This document shows, piece by piece, positions 16,706 through 25,678 of a stretch of DNA of 64,000 nucleotides (its first letter is position 1; each line of letters opens with the position of its first letter). A program made the translations under genes and the position numbers. The DNA comes from Deltaproteobacteria bacterium (GTDB lineage: Bacteria > Desulfobacterota > Desulfobacteria > Desulfobacterales > SpSt-501): the NCBI GenBank assembly GCA_016219005.1, contig JACRCN010000041.1:21267-85266 (forward strand). The letters run 5' to 3'. A model generated the notes under the pieces. The model saw only the letters and a list, made by a program, of their open reading frames with translations, did no database searches and was not told where the DNA came from.

Positions 16706-17458
16706 ATGACATTTGAAGGTCGCGTGGCGCTTGTCACCGGAGCCGCAAGGGGAATCGGCAGGGCGGTCGCCGCCGCCTTGGCCGGGCAAAAAGCCGGCGT
16801 CGTTCTCAACGATATCGGCCCGGAAGACAAGCTGCAGGCGGTTGCGCTGGAGCTTTCGGCCGCGACGGGCGCCAATGTCATCGCGATCGTAGCGGATGTG
16901 AAGCGCTACGACGAGGTGCAGGCGATGGTCCGGCAGGTGGACCGGACCTTCAACCGCCTGGACATCCTGGTCAACAACGCCGGGATCATTCGCCGTGGCA
17001 GCATCGAGACGGTCACCGAACAAGACTGGGATGACGTCATGGCCGTCAACCTGAAAGGAACGTTCAATTGCTGCAAGGCCGCGACGGGCATCATGATCCG
17101 GCAGAAACACGGGAAGATCGTCAATGTGTCGTCCGTTGCCGGCAAAATCGGCGACATCACCTCCGCGCCGGGCTACGGCCCGTCGAAGGCCGGCATGGAC
17201 GCCCTGACCAAGACCCTGGCGCGGCAGCTGGCACATTACGGGATCAACGTGAACGCGGTGGCGCCGCATGCCATCGAGACGGAAATGAGCGCCGAATGGC
17301 CGCCCGAAAAGCGCAAGGCCATTATCGAAGCCATCCCCCTGAAGCGGTTGGGCCGGCCGGAGGACGTCGCCGAAGCCGTCCTGTTCCTGGCATCCGACAA
17401 GGCGGCCTTCATCACAGGCGAGATTCTGGACGTCAACGGCGGTTTCATCATGGACTGA
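16706..17458 (+). CDS. Short-chain dehydrogenase/reductase (SDR)
   Basis: A 250-residue classical SDR: TGAARGIG cofactor motif near residue 12, NNAG about 88-91, catalytic serine in VNVSSVAG, and the active-site YGPSK. The C-terminus ends in LDVNGGFIMD, the usual place for the substrate-loop side of the family. It probably oxidises a hydroxy group of the acid or sugar acid imported by the upstream TRAP system. The start at 16706 lies after AGGAG. It is the last gene of the rightward block; a bidirectional terminator follows. Confidence 0.93.
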   Translation: MTFEGRVALVTGAARGIGRAVAAALAGQKAGVVLNDIGPEDKLQAVALELSAATGANVIAIVADVKRYDEVQAMVRQVDRTFNRLDILVNNAGIIRRGSIETVTEQDWDDVMAVNLKGTFNCCKAATGIMIRQKHGKIVNVSSVAGKIGDITSAPGYGPSKAGMDALTKTLARQLAHYGINVNAVAPHAIETEMSAEWPPEKRKAIIEAIPLKRLGRPEDVAEAVLFLASDKAAFITGEILDVNGGFIMD

Positions 17459-17542
17459 GTTCCATCTGCTCTATGTCAACAGATAACACCGAAAACGGAG
17501 TGGCCCGATAATTGCGGATTATGAATGCGGCTTCCATATGTT

Positions 17543-17580
17543 GAAGAGCAAACTCTCCAGGAGAGGACAGTTTGCTCTTC
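17543..17580. terminator. Bidirectional terminator between the SDR and MatC-like genes
   Basis: GAAGAGCAAACT (17543-17554) and its exact complement (17569-17580) form a 12-bp stem. It sits 85 bp after the rightward SDR stop and 13 bp after the leftward carrier stop, between two converging operons. There is no long T-run on either side. Confidence 0.7.
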
Positions 17581-17592
17581 TTGCATCCGGGT

Positions 17593-18855
17593 TCAGGGAA
17601 GTCCAAGGACCGTGAAGGCCAGCCAGCAGACCACCGCGCCCACGACGGACATCGACAATCCCCAGATAAGCATGTTGCGAAAGAGTTTCGTCTTGTCTTC
17701 TTTGGGCGGGCAATTCGCGATGAAGACCGCGCCAGTGGTGGACAGGGGGCTCAGGTCCACTACAAAGCCGCAGACGATGATGGATGAAAGCAGGGCCATC
17801 AAGTCCGTGCCGCCCACCTGCTGCAAAAGCGGTTTGGCCATGGGAAGAAATGCCGGCAGAATCACTCCCGTTGTGCTCGCATAAGCCGACACCAGGCCGG
17901 ACCAGAAACCGGCCACCAGGGTGACGGTGTAGGCCGTCGACATCTTTGCGATCAAGGCTGCAAAAAGGTCCATCCCACCTACCGTGCTCATCAATTGAAC
18001 CAGGACCGTCACGCCCGTCACCATGAGGATGGTTCCCCATGGCATGGCCTTGATGGCTTTGCCTTCGTCAACACACCTGAACAACGAAAGCAGTGCCCCG
18101 ATCATGAAGCCTCCCATGCCGATATCCAGCTTGAAGAAGACGGCACCGATGATCAGGACGAAAACGCCGATGATCGTGAAAATCTGGGCCCGGTTGAAGG
18201 GTTCCACCTGGAGGCTTCGCAGCGATTCCCGCTGGCCGGTATCCTTGGTGCGCAGGAGTTTGATCCCGCCAAAGAGGAAATAAGCAAGAATGGAGACAGC
18301 CACATGGGTAATGAGCATGTTCATCCAGAGGACCATGCCCACATCCGTCAAGCCGATCTTTCCGAGCATCGAGGCCGTGATGATCCCCGGAGGCGCAAGG
18401 GGCGACATGGCACCGGCCTGGGCCCCGTTGCCGACCACGAGGGCCATCAGGAGGGGTGAGATACCGACCTCGCCCGCAAGCAGCATGGCCGGAGGAGCGA
18501 GCAGAGCTGAAATCGTGATCTGGCCCGGTCCCATGGCGGAGAGGCCGAAGGCGAGGAAGAAGAGGACAACGGGCAGCATGGCCACATTTCCGCGAACGGC
18601 CTTGATGGCGTACTTGGTCACTTTTTCCAGCGTTCCATTCGTTTGCGCAATGGCGAAAAGGTAAGTGGTTCCAGCCAGCAGGATGAACAGGCTGGTGGGA
18701 TACCCCTTTATGATGTCCGGAATCTTCACCCCGCCGATATAATTGCCCACGATCAGCGCTAATCCTATGGCTAGAGTCCCAATGTTCAGAGAGGTCGTCA
18801 CACTGACGATGATGGCGATCAACAGAGCGATCAACGACATTAAGGGAAGATCCAT
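17593..18855 (-). CDS. MatC-like dicarboxylate carrier (SLC13/IT superfamily)
   Basis: A 420-residue integral membrane protein with about ten to twelve hydrophobic segments. The N-terminal half resembles the dicarboxylate carrier MatC N-terminal family (IGLALIVGNYIGG, then a hairpin around GPGQITISALLAPP), and a second copy of the ion-transporter fold follows (VSAYASTTGVILPAFLPM). It is a single-component, probably cation-coupled importer of a C3-C4 acid such as malonate or malate; the substrate is inferred only from family. The start at 18855 follows AGGAGG by nine bases. It is the last gene of a leftward operon with an aconitase-family protein and a class V aminotransferase. Confidence 0.85.
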   Translation of the reverse strand: MDLPLMSLIALLIAIIVSVTTSLNIGTLAIGLALIVGNYIGGVKIPDIIKGYPTSLFILLAGTTYLFAIAQTNGTLEKVTKYAIKAVRGNVAMLPVVLFFLAFGLSAMGPGQITISALLAPPAMLLAGEVGISPLLMALVVGNGAQAGAMSPLAPPGIITASMLGKIGLTDVGMVLWMNMLITHVAVSILAYFLFGGIKLLRTKDTGQRESLRSLQVEPFNRAQIFTIIGVFVLIIGAVFFKLDIGMGGFMIGALLSLFRCVDEGKAIKAMPWGTILMVTGVTVLVQLMSTVGGMDLFAALIAKMSTAYTVTLVAGFWSGLVSAYASTTGVILPAFLPMAKPLLQQVGGTDLMALLSSIIVCGFVVDLSPLSTTGAVFIANCPPKEDKTKLFRNMLIWGLSMSVVGAVVCWLAFTVLGLP

Positions 18856-18924
18856 TGGTTTATTCCTCCTTTCTTTTCGGCGTTCCATGCATGATGGTTT
18901 TCTCCTAGATCGGCATTCAAAGTG

Positions 18925-20109
18925 TCAATCGGCAACCAAGGCACCCGCGGCCGCTGCCAACCCGGCCGTATAAGGGGAGGCCAGATAAATCTCGGCCTCT
19001 GGGGCGCCCATGCGGCCCGGCACGTTGCGGACGCTCGTTGCGACGGCCCGGTCGCCCGCAGCAAGTATCCCCTGATGGAGCCCCGGGCAAGGCCCGCAGC
19101 CCGGAGGGTTGAGCACGGCCCCCGCCTGCCGGAGAGCACGGGTCAATCCATTGTTCTCCATGGCCGCTGCCACCCCTGCGGAGGCCGGGGTCACAAGAAG
19201 GACGGTATCCAGGTGGACCTTACGGCCCCGCATGGCCTGAACAAGGGCTTTGATGTCATCCAGACGGCCCCCGGTGCAGCCCCCGACGATCACCTGCGTC
19301 ACCGGCAGACCGGCCACTTCCTTCAGAGGGCGGATGTGGGTTGGGTCGGGAGGACAGGCAACAACCGGTACGATCTCCCCGGCCGCGACTGCAATATCCA
19401 TGGTTTCGTCCCGGCCCGCTCGCTCTTTGGGAATGATCAGGCCCGTGACAGCCCCGGTTTCCCCTATCCTGTTGCAAACCGCCATCTTCCCATCCAACGA
19501 AAGACCCCAGATTCCCTCACCTGAGATCAACACAGCCTTGCCCTGCGCACGGCCACGGCCTAATAAACCGGTCAAAAACAGGGCCAGATCGTGGGGGTCT
19601 GTCCCAGGTGGTAAACATCCATGGATCTCCACGCGCAACACCTCGGGAACCACGATCTCCAAAGTCCCGGTGGCCAGGGCCGGGACCATCTCTTCGGGTT
19701 TGAGAGAAAAAGCAATTGCGCCGAAGGCGCCCGAGGTGGAGACATGGCCGTCCGCTCCGGCCATGATCATTCCCGGCCAGGGTGTTTCCTGCTCCGCAAC
19801 AATCTGGTGAAGAACTCCTTCCCCGTGCCGGTACAGTTTGATTCCCTCTTGAGCTGAGAAGTCCTGAAGCTGCTGGTGCAAAGCACGGGCGCCCGCCGTG
19901 GGAGCGGGAAACTGGTGGTCCAGAGTAATGACAACTTTTTGTCCGTTGAAGACTTTTCGCCGACCTGCTTTTTCCCAGGCCTGAATCAGCTTGCCGCCTG
20001 TTCCGTCGTGCGCGAGAAGCAGGTCAACTTTAAGGTCGATTTTCATCCCTGCGCTGACGTGAGGCAGTCCTGCCGCAGCGGCTATCGACTGATAGAAAAA
20101 ATTCATCAT
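18925..20109 (-). CDS. Aconitase/3-isopropylmalate dehydratase family large subunit, no small subunit nearby
   Basis: A 394-residue protein related to LeuC. It keeps the three cluster cysteines in GGCTGG and GCGPC, and DGHVSTSGAFGAIA where LeuC has DSHT; here DGHVST replaces the usual serine-histidine-threonine pattern. The swivel domain that LeuD provides is absent from this protein and from its neighbours. The catalytic arginine and serine of that domain would therefore have to come from a subunit encoded elsewhere. A second ATG at 20106 has better spacing from the AGGAGG. It lies between a MatC-like carrier and an aminotransferase, suggesting isomerisation or dehydration of an imported hydroxy acid. 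Confidence 0.85.
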   Translation of the reverse strand: MMNFFYQSIAAAAGLPHVSAGMKIDLKVDLLLAHDGTGGKLIQAWEKAGRRKVFNGQKVVITLDHQFPAPTAGARALHQQLQDFSAQEGIKLYRHGEGVLHQIVAEQETPWPGMIMAGADGHVSTSGAFGAIAFSLKPEEMVPALATGTLEIVVPEVLRVEIHGCLPPGTDPHDLALFLTGLLGRGRAQGKAVLISGEGIWGLSLDGKMAVCNRIGETGAVTGLIIPKERAGRDETMDIAVAAGEIVPVVACPPDPTHIRPLKEVAGLPVTQVIVGGCTGGRLDDIKALVQAMRGRKVHLDTVLLVTPASAGVAAAMENNGLTRALRQAGAVLNPPGCGPCPGLHQGILAAGDRAVATSVRNVPGRMGAPEAEIYLASPYTAGLAAAAGALVAD

Positions 20110-20124
20110 TTTCCTCCTAACGGC

Positions 20125-21291
20125 TCAGCGGCTTGAAAGGAAGTCCAGAGCCACCGTCACCCCGCCCTTTGAATAAGGGATGCCTGCAAGCGAGAGACCC
20201 ATCTCTACCCCGCACAGAGTTCCGGCAAGCATTAAATCATTGAAGTCTCCCAGATGTCCGATGCGAAAGACCTTGCCTTTCAGTTTCCCCAAGCCCGTTC
20301 CAAGGGACATGTCAAACCTCTCCAGAACGACTTTTCGGAGCGCATCCGCATCATGGCCCTCCGGTATCACCACGGTGGTAAGCGCGGGGCTGTATTCGTC
20401 CAGGTTTAAACAGAGAATTTCAAGTCCCCACGCCCGGACCGCACGCCGGGTAGCCTCGGCATGACGGAGGTGCCGGGCGAAAACACGGTCGAGCCCCTCA
20501 TCGAGGAGCATTCGCAGCGCTTCACGCAGGCCGTAGAGCAGGTTGGTCGCCGGCGTGTAAGGAAAAAAACCCATTTTGTTATCGCGAATCATCGCCTCCC
20601 AATCCCAGTAGGATCTGGGCAGCCTTGCCGATTTAGAGGCCTCCAAGGCCTTACTGCTGACCGCATTTAAGCCTAAACCCGGCGGCAACATCAGACCTTT
20701 CTGGGAACAGCAAACAGTCACATCGACGCCCCACTCATCATGCCGATAGTCGATGGAGGCAAGGGAAGAGATCGTATCCACTATCAAGAGCGCCGGATGA
20801 TTGGCACGGTCGATCGCCTTCCGGACTTCCTGCACCCGGCTGGTGGCTCCCGTCGATGTCTCGTTATGGACGACCGTCACCGCCTTGATCTTGCGGTCTC
20901 GGTCTGCGGCCAGCTTCTTTTCAACGACCGTCGGATCAACCCCATGCCGCCAGTCGCCGGGAACGAAATCGACCTCAAGTCCGAGTTTCAAGGCCACATT
21001 GCGCCACAGCGCGGCAAAATACCCGGTTTCAAACATGAGCACCTTGTCTCCGGGAGACAGGGTGTTGACCAGGGATGCTTCCCAGGCACCAGTGCCGGAA
21101 GAAGGATAGATGACCACTGTGCCGGTTGTCTTGAAAATCTTTTGAAGTCCATGGAAAACTTCAAGGGCAAGCTGGGAAAAATCAGGCCCCCGGTGGTCGA
21201 TAGTGGCTTGACTGATGGCCCGCAGAACCCGGTCAGGCACATTGGTCGGCCCCGGGATCTGAAGAAAATGACGTCCGCTCTTGTAGCCCAT
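20125..21291 (-). CDS. Class V aminotransferase, alanine/serine-glyoxylate type
   Basis: A 388-residue PLP enzyme. Visible motifs are IPGPTNVPDRVL at the N-terminus, HRGPDF, the aspartate-containing LLIVDTISSLAS, and SQKGLMLPPG, in which the lysine binds PLP. These are typical of alanine:glyoxylate and serine:glyoxylate (or 2-oxo acid) aminotransferases. It is the first gene of the leftward operon with the aconitase-like protein 15 bp behind and the MatC-like carrier beyond. The set could interconvert an amino acid and a hydroxy or oxo dicarboxylate; the exact reaction is unknown. Confidence 0.92.
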   Translation of the reverse strand: MGYKSGRHFLQIPGPTNVPDRVLRAISQATIDHRGPDFSQLALEVFHGLQKIFKTTGTVVIYPSSGTGAWEASLVNTLSPGDKVLMFETGYFAALWRNVALKLGLEVDFVPGDWRHGVDPTVVEKKLAADRDRKIKAVTVVHNETSTGATSRVQEVRKAIDRANHPALLIVDTISSLASIDYRHDEWGVDVTVCCSQKGLMLPPGLGLNAVSSKALEASKSARLPRSYWDWEAMIRDNKMGFFPYTPATNLLYGLREALRMLLDEGLDRVFARHLRHAEATRRAVRAWGLEILCLNLDEYSPALTTVVIPEGHDADALRKVVLERFDMSLGTGLGKLKGKVFRIGHLGDFNDLMLAGTLCGVEMGLSLAGIPYSKGGVTVALDFLSSR

Positions 21292-21654
21292 TCGGCACCT
21301 CCAAGACGAATTAATATGAGAGACCCATTAACGATGAAATGATAGCATGAGTGCCATATTGATTACGGCAGGCAACCGCATTCAAATGGAGGGAGACAGA
21401 TCAATTTCTATGACAAAATCAAGGAGAAGAAATCTTAGAGCCAATTTACGGCTTTTGCAAGACCGTTCGAACCGAATGCCCTATCGAAGATAAGTGCGCG
21501 CAAACAGGTCAGGCTGGGGTATTGCGCAGGCAGAATTGGAACGGAAAAATAGTTTGAATCGTCAGGCAATGCTGGCACACGTTTAACCCGAATGGGCATC
21601 CGACAAACGAATTCGAATCTCAAGTTCGGGAAGTGAAAAGCTGCGTTTCAGGAT
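21292..21654. other. 363-bp intergenic region with a short dctM-like tail
   Basis: This region precedes the leftward aminotransferase operon and follows the leftward SDR. I see no gene or terminator. The plus-strand bases 21616-21639 read AAT CTC AAG TTC GGG AAG TGA, matching the last codons and stop of dctM (16658-16679) except for one base. The match is short and may be a remnant or chance. Confidence 0.4.
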
Positions 21655-22437
21655 TTACTTGGCCGACCAGCCGCCATCCAGAAAAATGGTCTGTCCGGTG
21701 ATATACCCGGAGGCCGACGATGATAGGAAGACAGTCAGGCCATCAAGATCTTCGACGATGCCGTTGCGGCCGATGATGGTCTGACGCGCCAGGGCGTCGA
21801 TGACCTTGTTGTCTTTGAAAAGCGGCGTGGTCAGGCCAGTCTTGAAGAACCCCGGGGCGATGGCGTTGCAGGTGATCCCGCTCGCGTTGCCCGACCATGC
21901 CTCGGCCATGGAGCGGGTCAATTGGATCAGCCCTCCTTTTGAGGTGCCGTAGGGAAGTCCGTTGGGAAATGCCCGCACCGACTGCAGAGAGGCGATGTTG
22001 ATGATCCGGCCCCAGCGCTTCTTCTGCATGTTGGGGATCAGCAATTTGGCCAGAAAAAAGGGCGTGCCCAGGTTGAGCTCCAGCGTTTGCCGCCAAACCT
22101 CTTCGGTGACTTCCTGCCATGGCTTGCGGGGATTGACGCCGGCGGCGTTGACCAGGATGTCGGGGGGACCGAAAAAAGCGCGGGATGCAGTGACAAGGTC
22201 AGGCAGAGCATTGAGCCGGCTCAAATCGCCGACTGCATAGGCCGCCTGGCCACCGATAGCACACACCTCGGCGACGGCCGCCTTCAATGCATCTTCGCCC
22301 CGCGCCACATGGACAACGGAGGCGCCGCCCCGGGCCAGTGCCAGGGCCATGGCTCGTCCGATGCCGGAGCTGGCGCCGGTGACCATGGCGACTTTGCCCT
22401 TGAGGCTGAACAAGTCATCAAGGAAGCTCATTCCCAT
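21655..22437 (-). CDS. Short-chain dehydrogenase/reductase (SDR)
   Basis: A 260-residue classical SDR with TGASSGIG, the NAAG-type motif in VNAAGVNP, catalytic serine in IASLQS, and the active-site YGTSK. It resembles gluconate 5-dehydrogenase/3-oxoacyl reductase-like members. It is the last gene of a leftward operon starting at or before 26755 and begins three bases after the stop of the upstream ABC ATPase. Another ATG is six bases further in. The ABC importer upstream may bring in its substrate or a related acid. Confidence 0.9.
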   Translation of the reverse strand: MGMSFLDDLFSLKGKVAMVTGASSGIGRAMALALARGGASVVHVARGEDALKAAVAEVCAIGGQAAYAVGDLSRLNALPDLVTASRAFFGPPDILVNAAGVNPRKPWQEVTEEVWRQTLELNLGTPFFLAKLLIPNMQKKRWGRIINIASLQSVRAFPNGLPYGTSKGGLIQLTRSMAEAWSGNASGITCNAIAPGFFKTGLTTPLFKDNKVIDALARQTIIGRNGIVEDLDGLTVFLSSSASGYITGQTIFLDGGWSAK

Positions 22438-22440
22438 CGG

Positions 22441-23208
22441 CTACCACCACCGGATGGACTCGGTCACGTGTTCCCTGATCTTGACGAACTCCGGATCGTC
22501 GAACTTGCGCGGCCGCGGAAGATCGACGATGATTTCTTCCTTGATCTTGGCCGGTTTGTTCGACAGCACCAGGATGCGCTGGCCGAGGTACACGGCCTCC
22601 TCGATGTTGTGGGTGACGAACAGGACGGTACTCTTCAATTCGTTCCAGATCCGGATCAGCTCGTCCTCGAGGTAGTAGCGCAGCTTGATGTCCAGCTGAC
22701 CGTATGGTTCGTCCATCAGCAGCAGGTCCGGGTTCAATGCGAAATTGCGCGCAATCACAACCCGCTGCTCCATGCTGGAGGACAGCTCCTGAGGAAAATT
22801 CCTTCGGAAGGGCTTCAGCCCCACCAATTCGAGCATCGTTTCAACCCGGCGCTCGATTTCGTCGGCGGGAAGCCTCTTGATTCTTAGCCCGAAGCGGATG
22901 TTGTCTTCCACGCTCAGCCACGGGATGCTGGAGACTTCCTGGAAGACGAAGGCGATGTTGTGGCGCCGGGGGTCCGATGGGGTCCCGTCGACCAGGATGT
23001 CACCCCGGGTGGCCGGGATGAAGCGCGCCAGGGTGTTGAGAAAGGTGGTCTTGCCGCACCCGGTGGGACCGACGATGCACAGCATCTCGCCATCATAAAT
23101 CTCGAAATTGATGTCGTCCAGGACGAGCAGCTCGTCATAGCACTTGGTGAGATCGGTCACGCCGACCTTGACCTTTTTCCCGCGGGCATACTCTTCTTTG
23201 GTGGTCAT
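22441..23208 (-). CDS. ABC transporter ATP-binding protein (SsuB/TauB type), atypical signature motif
   Basis: A 255-residue ATPase with Walker A GPTGCGKTT, Walker B LLLMDEP, and the switch histidine in FVTHN. The ABC signature, normally LSGGxxQR, reads LSSSMEQR, so both glycines are replaced by serine. In a heterodimer this would make one of the two ATP sites weak. Its partner at 23225 has a perfect signature, which fits a non-equivalent pair. The start at 23208 was chosen at the ATG giving the normal N-terminus; the open frame upstream is antisense noise from the neighbouring gene. Confidence 0.92.
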   Translation of the reverse strand: MTTKEEYARGKKVKVGVTDLTKCYDELLVLDDINFEIYDGEMLCIVGPTGCGKTTFLNTLARFIPATRGDILVDGTPSDPRRHNIAFVFQEVSSIPWLSVEDNIRFGLRIKRLPADEIERRVETMLELVGLKPFRRNFPQELSSSMEQRVVIARNFALNPDLLLMDEPYGQLDIKLRYYLEDELIRIWNELKSTVLFVTHNIEEAVYLGQRILVLSNKPAKIKEEIIVDLPRPRKFDDPEFVKIREHVTESIRWW

Positions 23209-23224
23209 TTCCGCAGCAAGCCTC

Positions 23225-23989
23225 CTAGAGCGAAAGTTCGGTGTCGTTGGATATCTTCCTGCGCATCTCCAGGAATCTGGGGTCCGTGTACTCCCGCGGT
23301 TTAGGGATGTCGATCGGGTATTGCGATTTGACGTGGCCTGGCATGCAGGACATGACGACGACGCGGTCGCCCAGGTAGATGGCCTCCTCGACGTTGTTGG
23401 TGACGAAGACCACGGTGCGCTTGTCCTTCTCCCAGATCGACAGGGTTTCCTTCTCCATGGCGTAGCGGGTCTGCGCATCGAGTGCGCCGAAAGGCTCGTC
23501 CATCAGCAGCACATCGGGGCCGTTCGCCCAGGCGCGGGCAAGCCCCACGCGCTGCTTCATGCCGCCCGAGAGTTGGTGCGGATAGGACTTCTCGAACCCC
23601 TGCAGGCCGACGAGGTCGATGTACTTCTGGGCGGTCTCGTTGCGTTTGGGCTTATCCACGCCCTTGATGTAAAGGCCGAAAGACACGTTATCCATAACCG
23701 TCTTCCAAGGGAACAGGGCATACTGCTGGAAGACGACCCCCCGGTCAGGGCCGGGCCCCGTCACCTCCCTGCCGTCCATCAAGACTTTCCCCTCGTCGGG
23801 CATGATGATGCCGGCCATGCAGTTGAGAAGCGTCGTCTTGCCGCACTGGCCGGGCCCCAGCACCACCACGAACTCGTTTTTCTGAACCTGCAGCGAGACG
23901 TCGTCCAAAACATTGATGGTGTATTGCTCGGTGAGGAACATCTTGGAGATGTTGCGGCACTCGATTTTTATGTCAGGTCTCTGCGCCAT
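23225..23989 (-). CDS. ABC transporter ATP-binding protein (SsuB/TauB type)
   Basis: A 254-residue ATPase of the nitrate/sulfonate/taurine group. It has Walker A GPGQCGKTT, signature LSGGMKQR, Walker B LLMDEPFGALD; the switch histidine is replaced by asparagine (FVTNN). So this subunit has a good signature but lacks the switch histidine, while its partner at 22441 has the histidine and lacks the signature. The two together would make one complete ATP site. It overlaps the upstream permease gene by 22 bases. Confidence 0.93.
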   Translation of the reverse strand: MAQRPDIKIECRNISKMFLTEQYTINVLDDVSLQVQKNEFVVVLGPGQCGKTTLLNCMAGIIMPDEGKVLMDGREVTGPGPDRGVVFQQYALFPWKTVMDNVSFGLYIKGVDKPKRNETAQKYIDLVGLQGFEKSYPHQLSGGMKQRVGLARAWANGPDVLLMDEPFGALDAQTRYAMEKETLSIWEKDKRTVVFVTNNVEEAIYLGDRVVVMSCMPGHVKSQYPIDIPKPREYTDPRFLEMRRKISNDTELSL

Positions 23990-24753
23990 GGGCAAACCAG
24001 CCTTTCGAACCATCTGAGAGTAACCGCCAGCGATGCACCGATGATGCCGATGATGATCATGCCCACCATGATCATGGGCGGCTTGTACATGTCCATGCCC
24101 TGGATGATCAGGTAGCCGACCCCTTCGCGGGCGCCCACCAGTTCGGCCGCCAGCACGCACATCCACGACATGCTCAGGGCGTTCTGGACCCCCGCAAACA
24201 CCGACGGCAGGCTCGCCGGGATGGCGACGTTGAAGAGTTGCTGCCGCCGCGAGGCGCCGTAGGTGCGGGCCGCGGCGATGAGTAACGGATCGGTGTAGCG
24301 CATGCCGGTGTAGGCATTGAGAACGAAGATGACGAACGCGCCGACGTAGCAAATGAAGATTTTGGGCCCTTCGCCGATGCCCAGCCACAGGATGGCGATC
24401 GGTATCCAGGCGATGGGCGGGATCGGCCGCAGGACCTCGAAGACGGGTTTGACGACCTTGTCGAAGGTCCGGTTCCAGCCCATGTACATGCCGAGCGGCA
24501 GGCCGGTGACGGCTCCCAAGAGGTAAGCGATAACGACCCGGCGCAGGCTGTAGTAGATGTGCACCCACACGGTGTTGCCTCCGATTTTCACCGAGAACAT
24601 CCGCAGACCTTCCTTGAATACCTGATACGGGGAGGGCAGAAAGTCGCCGCCGATGATCAGGTGCAGCACCTCCCAGATGCTCAGGCAGACGGCCACCGAG
24701 AGGAGCGGAAGAAAGAGCTTGGATCCTTTCTTGAAAAATCCCGATGCAATCAT
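23968..24753 (-). CDS. ABC transporter permease (SsuC/TauC type), second of two
   Basis: A 261-residue inner-membrane protein with six predicted helices and the EAA-type loop YGASRRQQLFNVAIPASLP that docks the ATPase. It overlaps the preceding permease by four bases and the following ATPase by 22, showing translational coupling. With the permease at 24750-25619 it probably forms a heterodimeric channel, unlike the usual single SsuC/TauC homodimer. Confidence 0.93.
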   Translation of the reverse strand: MIASGFFKKGSKLFLPLLSVAVCLSIWEVLHLIIGGDFLPSPYQVFKEGLRMFSVKIGGNTVWVHIYYSLRRVVIAYLLGAVTGLPLGMYMGWNRTFDKVVKPVFEVLRPIPPIAWIPIAILWLGIGEGPKIFICYVGAFVIFVLNAYTGMRYTDPLLIAAARTYGASRRQQLFNVAIPASLPSVFAGVQNALSMSWMCVLAAELVGAREGVGYLIIQGMDMYKPPMIMVGMIIIGIIGASLAVTLRWFERLVCPWRRDLT

Positions 24754-25619
24754 AGTTTGACCCTCTTCGATGAGGCGAAGCGCGCCTCAATTCGGTTCAG
24801 GCCCCAGGACATCAGGGCTCCGGTCAGGCCGATGGTCAGCATGCCGACGATGATGATATCCGGTCGGGACAGCCGCCGTCCCATCTGAATCAGGTAGCCC
24901 AGGCCCTGGGAGGCCGCCAGCAGTTCAGCGGCTACCAGGGTAGTCCAGGAAGCGTTCAGGGAGAGCTTGAGGCCCGTGAACACCATGGGGATGGCCGAAG
25001 GCACGCCGACTTTGTAGAAGGTTTCCCATCGGGAAGCCCCATAGATTTCAGCGACACGGGTGAGCACCGGGTTGGTGAGCTTGATCCCGGTGTACGAGTT
25101 GATCACGCAGGGCACGAAGGCCGCCAGCCAGATGATGAACGCCTTGGCCGGCAGCCCGATGCCGAGCCAGATGATGGCGAGCGGTATCCATGCGATGGGG
25201 GGGATGGGTCGGATGGCGTCGAACACGGGAGTCACCATCAGATCCAGAGGCTTGTACCAGCCCATGAGCAGGCCGAGCGGCACGCCGATGATAACGGCGG
25301 CACTAAAGCCGGTCAGCGCCAGCAGGAGGCTCGTTTCGGTGTGCTCGAACAGAGTACCGCCGTCGGGGTTGGCCTCTGTTAGCTTCATGATGAAGGTGGA
25401 TACGAGCTGACTGGGCGGCACGAGCTGGTAGGGTCCGATGATTCCCAGCCGGCAGATGATCTCCCACGCCATGAGAAATGCGATGAAACTGATGAGCGAA
25501 ATGGTGTTGTCCGCCGCCGATGCCTTCAGCTGCAGCACATACGGCGTCGGCGTGCGGGGGATCAGCGCTTGCTTGCAGACGTTTTCCATGGGCGTATCGA
25601 CCTTAAGAGGTGATGTCAT
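24750..25619 (-). CDS. ABC transporter permease (SsuC/TauC type), first of two
   Basis: A 289-residue permease with six hydrophobic segments and the loop YGASRWETFYKVGVPSAIP. It is about 30 residues longer at the N-terminus than its partner. The ATG at 25619 lies inside a 12-bp hairpin and lacks a good ribosome site; an alternative ATG at 25589 (MENVCKQ) would start outside it. It follows the periplasmic binding protein gene by about 60 bp. Substrate unknown; the family includes sulfonate, nitrate, taurine and aromatic-acid importers. Confidence 0.9.
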   Translation of the reverse strand: MTSPLKVDTPMENVCKQALIPRTPTPYVLQLKASAADNTISLISFIAFLMAWEIICRLGIIGPYQLVPPSQLVSTFIMKLTEANPDGGTLFEHTETSLLLALTGFSAAVIIGVPLGLLMGWYKPLDLMVTPVFDAIRPIPPIAWIPLAIIWLGIGLPAKAFIIWLAAFVPCVINSYTGIKLTNPVLTRVAEIYGASRWETFYKVGVPSAIPMVFTGLKLSLNASWTTLVAAELLAASQGLGYLIQMGRRLSRPDIIIVGMLTIGLTGALMSWGLNRIEARFASSKRVKL

Positions 25620-25652
25620 TGCCGGGAGGGTTGAGCCGTTCTCCCGGCAATG
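25617..25652 (-). promoter_or_regulatory. Stem-loop between the ABC binding-protein gene and its permease
   Basis: CATTGCCGGGAG (25617-25628) and its exact complement (25641-25652) form a 12-bp stem with a 12-base loop. It starts 26 bases after the binding-protein stop codon on the minus strand and covers the first possible start codon of the permease. Like the dctP-dctQ hairpin it could protect the binding-protein message and reduce permease translation. Confidence 0.7.
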
Positions 25653-25678
25653 GCGATTGAGCTTCAGCCGCCCGCGGA

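Noticed and set aside
21435..21623. 62-codon open frame on the minus strand in the 21.3-21.6 kb gap
   Set aside because: No ribosome site, no recognisable family, and it does not continue any neighbouring gene.
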